A stretch of 64,000 nt of DNA, from positions 18,129-82,128 of the forward strand of contig NZ_JAUQSY010000021.1 of NCBI RefSeq assembly GCF_030580865.1, written 5' to 3'. The translations under genes and the position numbers were made by a program. The notes below the pieces were generated by a model, which made no database searches, was not told where the DNA came from, and was given only the letters and a program-made list of their open reading frames with translations. Shown here piece by piece: positions 26,801 to 34,473 of the stretch (position 1 is its first letter; every line of letters starts with the position of its first letter). This stretch comes from Hymenobacter aranciens (lineage in GTDB: Bacteria > Bacteroidota > Bacteroidia > Cytophagales > Hymenobacteraceae).

Positions 26801-27334
26801 GTGAACTACTTCGCCTTCTATAGCCTCCCCGAAACCTTTCGCCTCGACGAGGCCGCTCTCAAGCGCCTCTACTACGCCAAAAGCCGCGAAACCCACCCCG
26901 ATTTCCACGCTACCTCCACGCCTGAAAACCAGGCCGAGATGCTGCGCCAGGCCACCCTCAATACCGATGCCTACCGCACCCTGGCCGACGCCGACCTGCG
27001 CATGGCCTACCTCCTGCGCCAGCACGGTCTGCTCGAAGAAGGCAAGCAGGAACAGCTGCCCCCCGATTTCCTGATGGACGTGATGGACCTCAACGAGCAG
27101 CTCATGGAGCTGGAGTTTGAGCCCAACCCGGAAGTTCAAGCGCAGGTGGCCGCCGAAGTCACCGCCCTGGCCGAGACGCTCGACGCTGGCATTGAGCCGG
27201 TGCTGGCCGGCTACGAGGGCCTGCCCACCGACCACCGCCCGGCCGCGCTGGAGCAAATCCGCACCTACTACCTAAAAAAGCGCTATCTGTTGCGTATCCG
27301 GCAGCAGCTGGCTACCTTTGCAGCCCGTTCCTGA
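26801..27334 (+). CDS. hscB: Fe-S assembly co-chaperone HscB
   Basis: A 177-residue J-domain protein starting with GTG at 26801 (NYFAFYSLPETF). The HPD motif that stimulates Hsp70 ATPase is at residues 32-34 (SRETHPDFH). The C-terminal three-helix domain (LPPDFLMDVMDLNEQLMELE and LLRIRQQL) binds the IscU scaffold in characterised HscB proteins. Length fits the family (165-180). The J-domain lacks the usual N-terminal zinc-binding part, as is normal outside eukaryotes. tRNA-Leu lies 13 bp downstream. Confidence 0.9.
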   Translation: MNYFAFYSLPETFRLDEAALKRLYYAKSRETHPDFHATSTPENQAEMLRQATLNTDAYRTLADADLRMAYLLRQHGLLEEGKQEQLPPDFLMDVMDLNEQLMELEFEPNPEVQAQVAAEVTALAETLDAGIEPVLAGYEGLPTDHRPAALEQIRTYYLKKRYLLRIRQQLATFAARS

Positions 27335-27347
27335 ATTACCGATTCTT

Positions 27348-27429
27348 GCCCGGATGGCGGAATCGGTAGACGCGGTGGTCTCAAACACCACTGCCGCAAG
27401 GCTTGCCGGTTCGACTCCGGCTCCGGGTA
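27348..27429 (+). tRNA. tRNA-Leu(CAA)
   Basis: An 82-nt cloverleaf. Acceptor arms GCCCGGA and TCCGGGT pair with one G-T; the anticodon stem GTGGT/ACCAC holds loop CTCAAAC, giving anticodon CAA. A long variable arm (TGCCGCAAGGCT region) and the T-arm GCCGGTTCGACTCCGGC are typical of leucine tRNA. CCA is not encoded. Confidence 0.93.
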
Positions 27430-27460
27430 CTTTCGAGTACAAATCGGTAATTCAGAACGT

Positions 27461-27493
27461 AAGCCCCGTCAGTTTAGCTGGCGGGGCTTTTTT
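27461..27493 (+). terminator. Rho-independent terminator after tRNA-Leu
   Basis: Stem AAGCCCCGTCAG pairs with CTGGCGGGGCTT (one T-G pair) and is followed by a run of T ending at 27493. It should end the tRNA transcript, which may also include hscB. Confidence 0.85.
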
Positions 27494-27536
27494 GTGGCCG
27501 GCCCGATAGCCGCTGCGTCATGCCCCAGCCTGCTGG

Positions 27537-27905
27537 TTAGTAGCGTGCAGTGGTCCAGTGCACCAGTTGGCCCACGAAGGGCAGTTCGTAATTATCCATA
27601 AAAAACTGCCGCAGCTGCGCGGGCGACTCGAAGCCGTCGCGGCGGGCCAGCTCGGCCAGCTCCGCGTCCGGCAGCGGGCGGCCATCTACTTCGCAAACGC
27701 TCGGGCCCGGCCCGGCCGTGATGCGGATGGCCTGCACGGCCGTGACCACGCCATCGGGCCGAAAGCTACGCAGCTCGCCCTGAAACTCGTTGGTACAGAA
27801 GCAAATGGCCTGGCCGACGCTCCAGCGCTGGCCGGTGCGAATGGTATGGATTTTCGTGCCGTTTACAATCAGCGGCACAAATTCAGGGCTGAATCCTAAA
27901 GTCAT
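27537..27905 (-). CDS. ASCH-domain-like protein
   Basis: A 122-residue protein. MTLGFSPEFVPLIVNGTKIHTIRTGQRW, read in two parts, has the ASCH/YqfB-like opening in which a conserved Lys precedes a Thr-x-Arg (GTKIHTIR). The middle has a beta-barrel-like pattern and the C-terminus FFMDNYELPFVGQLVHWT is compatible with the fold. ASCH proteins are proposed to bind RNA or modified nucleosides; one member is an N4-acetylcytidine amidohydrolase. Which applies here is unknown. Confidence 0.75.
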   Translation of the reverse strand: MTLGFSPEFVPLIVNGTKIHTIRTGQRWSVGQAICFCTNEFQGELRSFRPDGVVTAVQAIRITAGPGPSVCEVDGRPLPDAELAELARRDGFESPAQLRQFFMDNYELPFVGQLVHWTTARY

Positions 27906-27954
27906 GGGTTGGGAAGGGAATGGAATGCAGTAGTGTTAAATAATATGAATAAAC

Positions 27955-27962
27955 TACATTTG
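27955..27962 (+). promoter_or_regulatory. Possible -7 box (TACATTTG)
   Basis: TACATTTG, identical to the -7 box at 14965, lies in an AT-rich stretch 28 bp before the ATG at 27991. The -33 position reads GTG rather than TTG. Confidence 0.5.
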
Positions 27963-27990
27963 TAATGCTCTAATCTATTTTTTCTTCCTC

Positions 27991-28707
27991 ATGAAAACAA
28001 TGCTCCCCCTCTTGCTGCTCCTTAGCGCTTCTCTTGCCACCCGGGCCCAATCAGTAGGCATCGGTACGGCGGCTCCCGCCGCCTCGGCCGCCCTCGAAGT
28101 AAGCAGCACCAGCAAAGGCCTCCTGCTGCCCCGTCTCACCGATGCCCAGATGCGGGCCATTGCCTCCCCGCAGTTCGGGCTGCTGGTCTACAATACCACC
28201 GATTACCGGTTCTACGGCTACAAGGCCATTGGCATAGCCGCCCAAAATGCTGCCAACGCCACTACGCCCGGCATCGGCGACCCAGGCTCCGGCACCGGCC
28301 AGAGCTTTACTTCTACCCTAACGACCAACCTGGGCACCATCACCGTGTACCTGGGCCGGAGCATTGGCGGCACCGGCACCATGTCCCTGACCATGTTTAG
28401 CGGGGCCGGCATCGGGGGCACCAACCTGGGCACCAACCTGGGCACCATCTCGCGCTCCGTCACCATGACCAGTAGTCCCTCGGCCATTACGTTCGATTTC
28501 AACGCCCTGAATATTCCCCTCACCAGCGGGCAGGTCTACACCTTCTCGCTCACCAGTGCCTCCTTCCCGGGCACCCTCTCGGTGGCCATCACCAACTACG
28601 ACAGCTACGGGGGCGGGCAGTACTACTTTGGCAATAGCGGTTTCTCATTCTACGACTCCCAGTTTCAGGTAACTGCCGCCAGCGGCGAATGGGCACCCCT
28701 CAACTAA
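27991..28707 (+). CDS. Secreted protein with Bacteroidota 'GIGTxxP' N-terminal motif
   Basis: A 238-residue protein with a signal peptide (MKTMLPLLLLLSASLATRAQ). Directly after it come VGIGTAAPAASAALEVSS and KGLLLPRLTDAQMRAI, a motif pair found at the start of many exported Bacteroidota proteins that resemble tail-fibre-like adhesins. The remainder is rich in Gly, Thr and Ser with beta-strand alternation (TITVYLGRSIGGTGTMSLTM, GQVYTFSLTSASFPG). It ends without a recognisable sorting domain. Function is unknown; a cell-surface or matrix role is inferred. Confidence 0.75.
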   Translation: MKTMLPLLLLLSASLATRAQSVGIGTAAPAASAALEVSSTSKGLLLPRLTDAQMRAIASPQFGLLVYNTTDYRFYGYKAIGIAAQNAANATTPGIGDPGSGTGQSFTSTLTTNLGTITVYLGRSIGGTGTMSLTMFSGAGIGGTNLGTNLGTISRSVTMTSSPSAITFDFNALNIPLTSGQVYTFSLTSASFPGTLSVAITNYDSYGGGQYYFGNSGFSFYDSQFQVTAASGEWAPLN

Positions 28708-28738
28708 GCGGCGTAGCCGGTTGCCGGTGGCAGCCTCC

Positions 28739-31700
28739 TCACTCCAGCAGCGCCAGCAACTCTGCTCGCGTCAGCGCTTTCAGCGCTGCCGCATCCGGGC
28801 GCACGAGGCGCTGGGCCAGGTCCTGCTTGCGCGCCTGCAGCGTCAGGATTTTCTCCTCCACCGTATCGGGGCACACCAGGCGCACCGCCACCACCGGCTT
28901 ATCCTGCCCCAGGCGGTGACTGCGGTCGATGGCCTGGGCCTCGGCCGCCGGGTTCCACCACGGGTCCACGAGGTACACGTAGTCGGCAGCCGTCAGGTTG
29001 AGCCCCGTGCCGCCTGCTTTCAGGCTGATAAGAAACACCCGCACCGCCGGGTTCTCCTGAAAATTGGCCACGGCCGCCGCCCGGTTTCTCGTCTGGCCCG
29101 TCAGGTATTCGTGCGCAATGCCCCGCGCCCGCAGCGCCGCCCGAATAAGGTCGAGCATGGCCACAAACTGCGAGAAAACGAGAATTTTGTGCTCCGGTGC
29201 GTGCGCGTCGATTTCACTCAGCAGCACGTCCAGCTTCCCCGATACCGGCCCGTAGTCCTCCTCCGTGGCCAGCAAAGCCGGCGCGTCGCAAATCTGCCGT
29301 AGGCGCGTCAGGCCCTGCAGCACGTGCAGCCGCTGGGCGGGCAGGTCGTCGGGCGGGTGGCCCATCAGCTGTTCGCGGTAGAGCTTCTTGTGGTAGTCGT
29401 AGATGCGGCGCTGCTCGGGCGGCATGGGGCAGTGGCGCAGCAGCTCGGTGCGGGCCGGTAGCTCGGGGGCCACTTGCTGCTTGGTGCGGCGCAGCACGAA
29501 GGGCGCAATGCGGCGGCGCAGCGCCCGGGCGTGGCTGTCCGACTGAAACTTGTCAATCGGCTCCGCAAACTGCTCGCGGAAGTGCCGGGCGCTGCCCAGC
29601 AGCCCCGGGCAGGCAAAGGCCAGCTGCCCATACAGGTCATACGTGTTGTTCTCCAGTGGCGTGCCCGTGAGCACCAGCCGGCCCTGCGCCTGCAGCAGCC
29701 GCGCCGCCCGGTGCCGCTGCGAATCAGGGTTTTTGATGGCTTGCGCCTCGTCCAGCACCGCGTAGTGGAAGCCGAATCTTCGCAGCCAGGCAATGTCGCT
29801 CAGCAGCGTGCCGTAGGTAGTCAGCACCACGTCATAATCGGCAAACGCCGCTGCCGAGCGGGCCCGCCCAGGGCCGTGCAGCGTGAGCAAACGCAGCCCC
29901 GGGGCAAACTTCGCTGCCTCATCCTGCCAGTTGAATACCAGCGACGTGGGTACTACCACCAGGCTGACGCGGCCCGGCTTTTCGGCCTGCTGCCCCAGCA
30001 AAAACGCCAGCACTGTAATGGTTTTGCCCAGGCCCATGTCGTCGGCCAGGCAACCGCCAAAACCGAATTTGGCCAGGAAGTGCAGCCAGTTCAGCCCGTG
30101 CTGCTGGTAGGGGCGCAGCGTGCCCCGCAGCCCCGTCGGCGGCGCCACCGGCCCGATGCCCGCAAACCCCGCCACCTGCTCCTGCAATTGCGCCAGCTGC
30201 TGCCGCGCGGCGGGCGTGAAATCCGCACTTTCATACAGCTCTGCCACTGCCGCAAAGCTGATGCGCGGCGTGCGCAAATGCTCCCCGGCCAGCTCGCCGG
30301 CTGCGAAGTAGCGGGCAAATTTTGCCAGCCACGCTTCGGGCAAAATTCCCTGCGTGCCATCATCCAGCCGCACGTAGCGGCTGCGCTTGCGCACCGCCTG
30401 GTGCAGCCGCGCCAGCGGCACCAGCTGCCGCCCGATACGTACGTGCAGCTCGGTATCAAACCAGTTGGCCTCGCTGCTCACGCGAATCGTCATCCGCGCC
30501 TTGTGCGGGCTCCGCTTGTTCAGATTCAGCTCATCGAAGCCCAGCACCGTAATGCCGCGCTCCTGCCACCCCTCAAAGGCATCCAGAAACCAATCATCCT
30601 CCAGAAACTGCCGCCGCGAGAGGTACAGCGCCGGCCGGTCCTGCGCCAGCTGCTCGGCAAACGCCGGCTGCTGCTGCAGCAGCAGCGCCGCAAACGCTGC
30701 CTCGGCTGCCACATCCCGCAGCACCCGGAAAGGCTTGCCAGTAACGTTATCAACGGCATAGATAAGCTGGCGCGACAGGATGGGCACCTCCACCGCCCCA
30801 TATTTCAGCACCGGCAGCAGGTCGATGGCGTCGCCGGTGGCCGAGAGGTAAAGCAGGTGCTCCGGCCCCTTGGCAAAGCCGTGGGCGGCAAGCTGCGCTG
30901 GGGTGCCGGGCGGCAGCTCCAGGTAGCTCACGGGCACCTGCGCCGCCAGCGGGCCCAGCACCTCCCGCTGAAAGTCAGCAAACTTCACCTGCGGCAGCAG
31001 CAGCTCGTTGCGGCAGCTCTTGAAGAACGTAATGAGGCGCAGCAGCTCTGGCCGGTCCACCAGGTACCAGGCCTCGGGCAAAGCCAGAAACGCCCCAAGC
31101 TTGAGGGGCAGCGTGCGCAGGTCGCGGGGCTGGCCGTTGAGCGTGAGGCTGGCCGAGATGGCTTGCAGCGGACCCTGCGGGCGCACCGTCAGCTGCAAGG
31201 TCACCTGTCCCATCCGCAGCACCAGCGGCTGCAGCGCCGGGGCGGCCATACGGTCCGTCACCGTGCCTTCGCTGGTGAAGATGGGCAGGTTCAGCGGGTT
31301 TTGCACGAGGGCGCGCAGGCTTTCCCAGTCGGCCTGGGGGCTGCGCTCGCCCTGCTGCTGCAGCCGCGCCAGGGCGGCGTAGAAGCGCAGGTCGGCCAGC
31401 TGCTCGCTGCCCAGGCCAGCGTCGAGCGGCGGCACGGGCAGCAGCGGATTCTTCGGCTTGCCGCCGGCCGTGAAGGCGGTTTCGAAGAGGTAAGCCGCTG
31501 GGTGTTCGTAGTATTTGTGGCGGCCCAGCACCACCAGGCGGCGGCCGGCCACCGCCGGCCCGGCGGGCCGGGCCGGCAGCAGCGCAGCCACCAGTTGGGC
31601 CTGCGCGGCGGGCGTGAGCGGGTACAGCCCTGCAGACTTGGGGCTGACCTCAAGCCGCCGGTTCTGGTAGCCCAGGCTGAAATACTGGTCGAGGTCGGCC

Positions 31701-32089
31701 TCCGTTTCCAGGCCATATTGCCGGGCGGTGGGCAGGAAAAAATCCCGCCGCAAGGCTTTATCGAAAAACAGGCGCAGCTCGCGGCGCTGCCACACCGCCC
31801 GCAGCACGGCCGCCTGATGCTCGCAGAGCCCGGTTTTGGGCATTTCACAGGGGCAGCTTAGCGTAAGTCCTTTGCGTTGCTGACTCAGCGTAACGGCTGG
31901 AAAGGCAGCATCCCCGGCTCGTACGAAAAGGCCGAAATCAACGCTTAATTCCTCGTAATCAACGCCTGACTCAGTGGCGCCCGGAAGCTGCGCCGCGCTG
32001 TGGGCGGCCAGCAGCGCCTCGCTCAGGTCGGCCAGCAGCAGGCCGCGGAGCTGGTAGTCAGTCGAAGAAAAAGCAGGAGTAGCGGGCAT
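28739..32089 (-). CDS. SNF2-family DNA/RNA helicase-like ATPase with SWIM finger
   Basis: A 1116-residue Swi2/Snf2-type ATPase. A SWIM zinc finger lies near the N-terminus (Cys79, Cys81, Cys89, His91). The helicase core occupies about residues 650-1100: Walker A in ADDMGLGKTITVLAFL (near 685), DEAQAIKN (near 781), the domain between the lobes, and helicase C with SLKAGGTGLNLTAADYV and DRSHRLGQDKPV (near 1058). Bacterial members of this group translocate on double-stranded DNA; several are linked to RNA polymerase recycling or to defence. No defence neighbours are visible here, so a housekeeping or remodelling role is as likely. It is a single-gene unit. Confidence 0.92.
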   Translation of the reverse strand: MPATPAFSSTDYQLRGLLLADLSEALLAAHSAAQLPGATESGVDYEELSVDFGLFVRAGDAAFPAVTLSQQRKGLTLSCPCEMPKTGLCEHQAAVLRAVWQRRELRLFFDKALRRDFFLPTARQYGLETEADLDQYFSLGYQNRRLEVSPKSAGLYPLTPAAQAQLVAALLPARPAGPAVAGRRLVVLGRHKYYEHPAAYLFETAFTAGGKPKNPLLPVPPLDAGLGSEQLADLRFYAALARLQQQGERSPQADWESLRALVQNPLNLPIFTSEGTVTDRMAAPALQPLVLRMGQVTLQLTVRPQGPLQAISASLTLNGQPRDLRTLPLKLGAFLALPEAWYLVDRPELLRLITFFKSCRNELLLPQVKFADFQREVLGPLAAQVPVSYLELPPGTPAQLAAHGFAKGPEHLLYLSATGDAIDLLPVLKYGAVEVPILSRQLIYAVDNVTGKPFRVLRDVAAEAAFAALLLQQQPAFAEQLAQDRPALYLSRRQFLEDDWFLDAFEGWQERGITVLGFDELNLNKRSPHKARMTIRVSSEANWFDTELHVRIGRQLVPLARLHQAVRKRSRYVRLDDGTQGILPEAWLAKFARYFAAGELAGEHLRTPRISFAAVAELYESADFTPAARQQLAQLQEQVAGFAGIGPVAPPTGLRGTLRPYQQHGLNWLHFLAKFGFGGCLADDMGLGKTITVLAFLLGQQAEKPGRVSLVVVPTSLVFNWQDEAAKFAPGLRLLTLHGPGRARSAAAFADYDVVLTTYGTLLSDIAWLRRFGFHYAVLDEAQAIKNPDSQRHRAARLLQAQGRLVLTGTPLENNTYDLYGQLAFACPGLLGSARHFREQFAEPIDKFQSDSHARALRRRIAPFVLRRTKQQVAPELPARTELLRHCPMPPEQRRIYDYHKKLYREQLMGHPPDDLPAQRLHVLQGLTRLRQICDAPALLATEEDYGPVSGKLDVLLSEIDAHAPEHKILVFSQFVAMLDLIRAALRARGIAHEYLTGQTRNRAAAVANFQENPAVRVFLISLKAGGTGLNLTAADYVYLVDPWWNPAAEAQAIDRSHRLGQDKPVVAVRLVCPDTVEEKILTLQARKQDLAQRLVRPDAAALKALTRAELLALLE

Positions 32090-32134
32090 AGCGGCAAACC
32101 AGCTGCAATGTTACGACGCTAGCCGGCAGCCCGC

Positions 32135-32626
32135 TTAGTGCATGCAGCCGCGCCACACGGCCGTACGCTTGGCGTAAGCCGTCGGATAGGCCTTGCGCAC
32201 GCGGTCCAGCGTCTGACGCAGATTGGCCGAATTGGGCTCGGCCAGCGCCGCCACCACGATGTAGTAGCCTTTGGCAAAGCCCTGGTAACCATCCGAAAAC
32301 TCAACCGAGAGGTAGTCGCTGTCTTCGGCCATGCCCTGACCGCGCGGCAGATAGCAGGGAAAATCGTAGCCGTTGCCCTCACAGTCGCCTTTAGGCTGGC
32401 TCAGGCCCAGCTGCTTATTGGGCTGGTTGCCGTTTAGTTTCAGCGGACGCTTCAGCCGGGCGGAGGCCTGCTTAGCGCCGGCCAGCGCGGCCTTGTAATC
32501 GCGGGTACTTTGCAGAATGACGATATTCTTCGGCACGTTAACGTTGAAGTCGGCCTGAGCCTGGGCCAGGGCTGGCGCACTCAACAGCAGCAGCCAGCAA
32601 AACAAACTTCCAAATAAAAGGCGCAT
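32135..32626 (-). CDS. Secreted protein of unknown function
   Basis: A 163-residue protein with a signal peptide (MRLLFGSLFCWLLLLSAPALA, then QAQA). The mature part has two halves with similar rhythm, KNIVILQSTRDYKAALAGAK and GYYIVVAALAEPNSANLRQT, a spacing reminiscent of SPOR-like peptidoglycan-binding folds, but the match is weak. Three cysteines in the mature part (GDCEGNGYDFPC and GCMH) may form disulfides. It is in the same direction as the SNF2 gene, starting upstream of it. Confidence 0.65.
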   Translation of the reverse strand: MRLLFGSLFCWLLLLSAPALAQAQADFNVNVPKNIVILQSTRDYKAALAGAKQASARLKRPLKLNGNQPNKQLGLSQPKGDCEGNGYDFPCYLPRGQGMAEDSDYLSVEFSDGYQGFAKGYYIVVAALAEPNSANLRQTLDRVRKAYPTAYAKRTAVWRGCMH

Positions 32627-32803
32627 AAGCAGTTATTTAGTGATAGAAGGGGCGGAACAGCAGCCCGAAGAAGGCTACTGTACAGGTACGATGCCCGGTC
32701 GCGCCGGTTCCGAGCGCTAGGCCGCCGGGCTGGTTCAGCCGGTGGCTTTCAGCTCCCACCCAATCCCAGCCGTATAGGGCGCGGCTCCTTTGCCGTTCCC
32801 TAC

Positions 32804-33919
32804 ATGACGCCTGATTCTCAACCCCGCGAGCTACAGTTCCCGCTCTACGTCAAAGCCCCGCTGATTTTGTTGGGGCTGGCGCTGCTGGTGCTCACGCTGC
32901 ACCTGGCCAGCAGCATTATTTTCCCGCTGCTGTTTGCCGCCATTTTCGCCATCATGCTGCACCCCGTGGAACAGTGGCTGCTGCGCCGACGGGTGCCGCC
33001 GCTGCTGGCCATTTCGCTTACCGTGGTGCTGGGCGTGGCGGTGGTAATGGGCTTGCTGTATTTTATTTACGTCGAGGCCGTCGAGCTGTCCGACCAAGCC
33101 CCGATGTTCAAGAAAAAGCTAGCGGCTACTACCGCCCAGCTGCACGCCTGGCTGCAGCAGCGCTTCGGCTTCTCGGACCAGAAGCTGCAGGGCTGGATGA
33201 GCGAGGCCAGCGCCAAAGCCACCGTGCTGCTGGGCGGCTCGCTCACCGTGGCTTCCGGCGTGCTGCTCGAAGCGGTGCTGCTGCCAGTGTATATTTTCCT
33301 GCTTTTCCTGTACCAGAAGCGGCTGGTTAGCTTTCTAACCCAGGTGTTTTCGGGCCAGCAGCGCGACCGCAACGTGGCCGAAGTGCTGAGTGAAAGCAAG
33401 GCCGCCATCCAGAGCTACATGGTGGGTTTGCTCATCGAAGGCAGCATCGTGGCGGCGCTCAACGTGGGGGCGCTGTTTGCGCTGGGCGTGCCCTACGCGC
33501 TGCTGCTGGGCGTGCTGGGCGCGCTGTTCAATTTCATCCCCTACATCGGCGGGGTCATTGCCATTGCCATGCCGGTGCTCATGGCCTTCGTGGCCAAGGA
33601 TGGCTACACCACGCCGCTGCTTGTAGTAGCGGTGTACGTGGTTATTCAGTTCATCGACAACCACTACCTCATCCCGCGCATCGTGGCGTCGAAAATCAAA
33701 ATCAACGCCCTGGTGGCCATCGTTGCCGTGCTCGTGGGCAATGCCATTGGGGGCGTGGCGGGCATGTTTCTGGCCCTGCCCATCGTGGCCATTCTTAAAA
33801 TTGTCTTCGACCGCATCGACTCGCTCAGGCCCTGGGGCATGGTGCTCGGCGACGAGGAAACGCCCCGCGGCCGTAAGGTGAACCCCGTCAAGCCCGAAGT
33901 GAAAGCCTCTAAGCAATGA
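32804..33919 (+). CDS. AI-2E family transporter (PerM-like)
   Basis: A 371-residue polytopic protein of the AI-2E/UPF0118 family. It begins with a short cytoplasmic stretch and two hydrophobic hairpins (APLILLGLALLVLTLHLASS, IIFPLLFAAIFAIMLHPVEQ), a long helical extracytoplasmic region (about 85-150) and then the conserved C-terminal membrane part with GALFNFIPYIGGVIAIAMPV and FIDNHYLIPRIVASKIKINA. Members include permeases proposed to export autoinducer-2 and sodium/proton antiporters, so substrate is open. Confidence 0.9.
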   Translation: MTPDSQPRELQFPLYVKAPLILLGLALLVLTLHLASSIIFPLLFAAIFAIMLHPVEQWLLRRRVPPLLAISLTVVLGVAVVMGLLYFIYVEAVELSDQAPMFKKKLAATTAQLHAWLQQRFGFSDQKLQGWMSEASAKATVLLGGSLTVASGVLLEAVLLPVYIFLLFLYQKRLVSFLTQVFSGQQRDRNVAEVLSESKAAIQSYMVGLLIEGSIVAALNVGALFALGVPYALLLGVLGALFNFIPYIGGVIAIAMPVLMAFVAKDGYTTPLLVVAVYVVIQFIDNHYLIPRIVASKIKINALVAIVAVLVGNAIGGVAGMFLALPIVAILKIVFDRIDSLRPWGMVLGDEETPRGRKVNPVKPEVKASKQ

Positions 33920-33977
33920 GCAATGAGGCTACGCCCGTCTGTCGGCGCGGTTACGCAAATTTCTCATTATTAATTGT

Positions 33978-34400
33978 TTATTCGCCCATCAGCGTGAGCA
34001 CCAGGCGACGGGCGCCGCCGTGGTCGCGGTGCTCGCCCAGGTAGATGCCCTGCCAGGTGCCCAGCGCCAGCCGCCCGCCCGCCACCGGAATGGTCACGCT
34101 GTGCCCCAGCAGCGCCGCCTTGAGGTGGGCCGGCATGTCGTCGGGCCCTTCCTGGGTGTGGCGGAAATAGGGCGCATTCTCGGGCACCAGCCGGTTGAAA
34201 AACTGCTCGAAGTCGTGCCGCACCGTAGGGTCGGCATTCTCATTGATGCTGAGGCTGGCCGAAGTGTGCTGAATGAACACGTGCAGCGTGCCCGCGCGCA
34301 GCTGCCGCAGTTCGGGCAGCTCGGCCAGCACCAGCTCGGTGATGAGGTGGAAGCCCCGGCGCAGGGCCGGCAGCCGGAATTGTTTCTGAATACAAACCAT
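33978..34400 (-). CDS. YjbQ/UPF0047 family protein
   Basis: A 140-residue protein from ATG 34398-34400 (MVCIQKQFRLPALRRGFHLI). It has the family signatures FIQHTSASLSINENADP and LALGTWQGIYLGEHRDHGGA with the conserved His and Arg residues. The length is normal for YjbQ. E. coli YjbQ has weak thiamin-phosphate-synthase-like activity; the true role of the family is not settled. An earlier Met would add 13 residues not found in the family. Confidence 0.9.
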   Translation of the reverse strand: MVCIQKQFRLPALRRGFHLITELVLAELPELRQLRAGTLHVFIQHTSASLSINENADPTVRHDFEQFFNRLVPENAPYFRHTQEGPDDMPAHLKAALLGHSVTIPVAGGRLALGTWQGIYLGEHRDHGGARRLVLTLMGE

Positions 34401-34415
34401 GATACCCACTACGTA

Positions 34416-34456
34416 AAATCGGCGGATGCCCGTCAACAACGCGCCTCCGCCGATTT
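34416..34456 (-). terminator. Probable terminator of the giant surface-protein gene
   Basis: Arms AAATCGGCGGA (34416-34426) and TCCGCCGATTT (34446-34456) pair perfectly over a 19-nt loop, and on the minus strand the stem is followed by a short T-run. It lies 18 bp after the stop of the gene ending at 34474. Confidence 0.65.
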
Positions 34457-34473
34457 CTTCAGCTCATTGCCAA

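Noticed and set aside
27348..27429. The tRNA-Leu as an integration site for a genomic island.
   Set aside because: No integrase gene and no repeated 3' tRNA end were found within the window.
28739..32626. The SNF2 helicase as part of a DISARM-like or other phage-defence island.
   Set aside because: No methylase, DUF1998, PLD nuclease or other defence gene is near; neighbours are an unknown secreted protein, an adhesin-like protein and a transporter.
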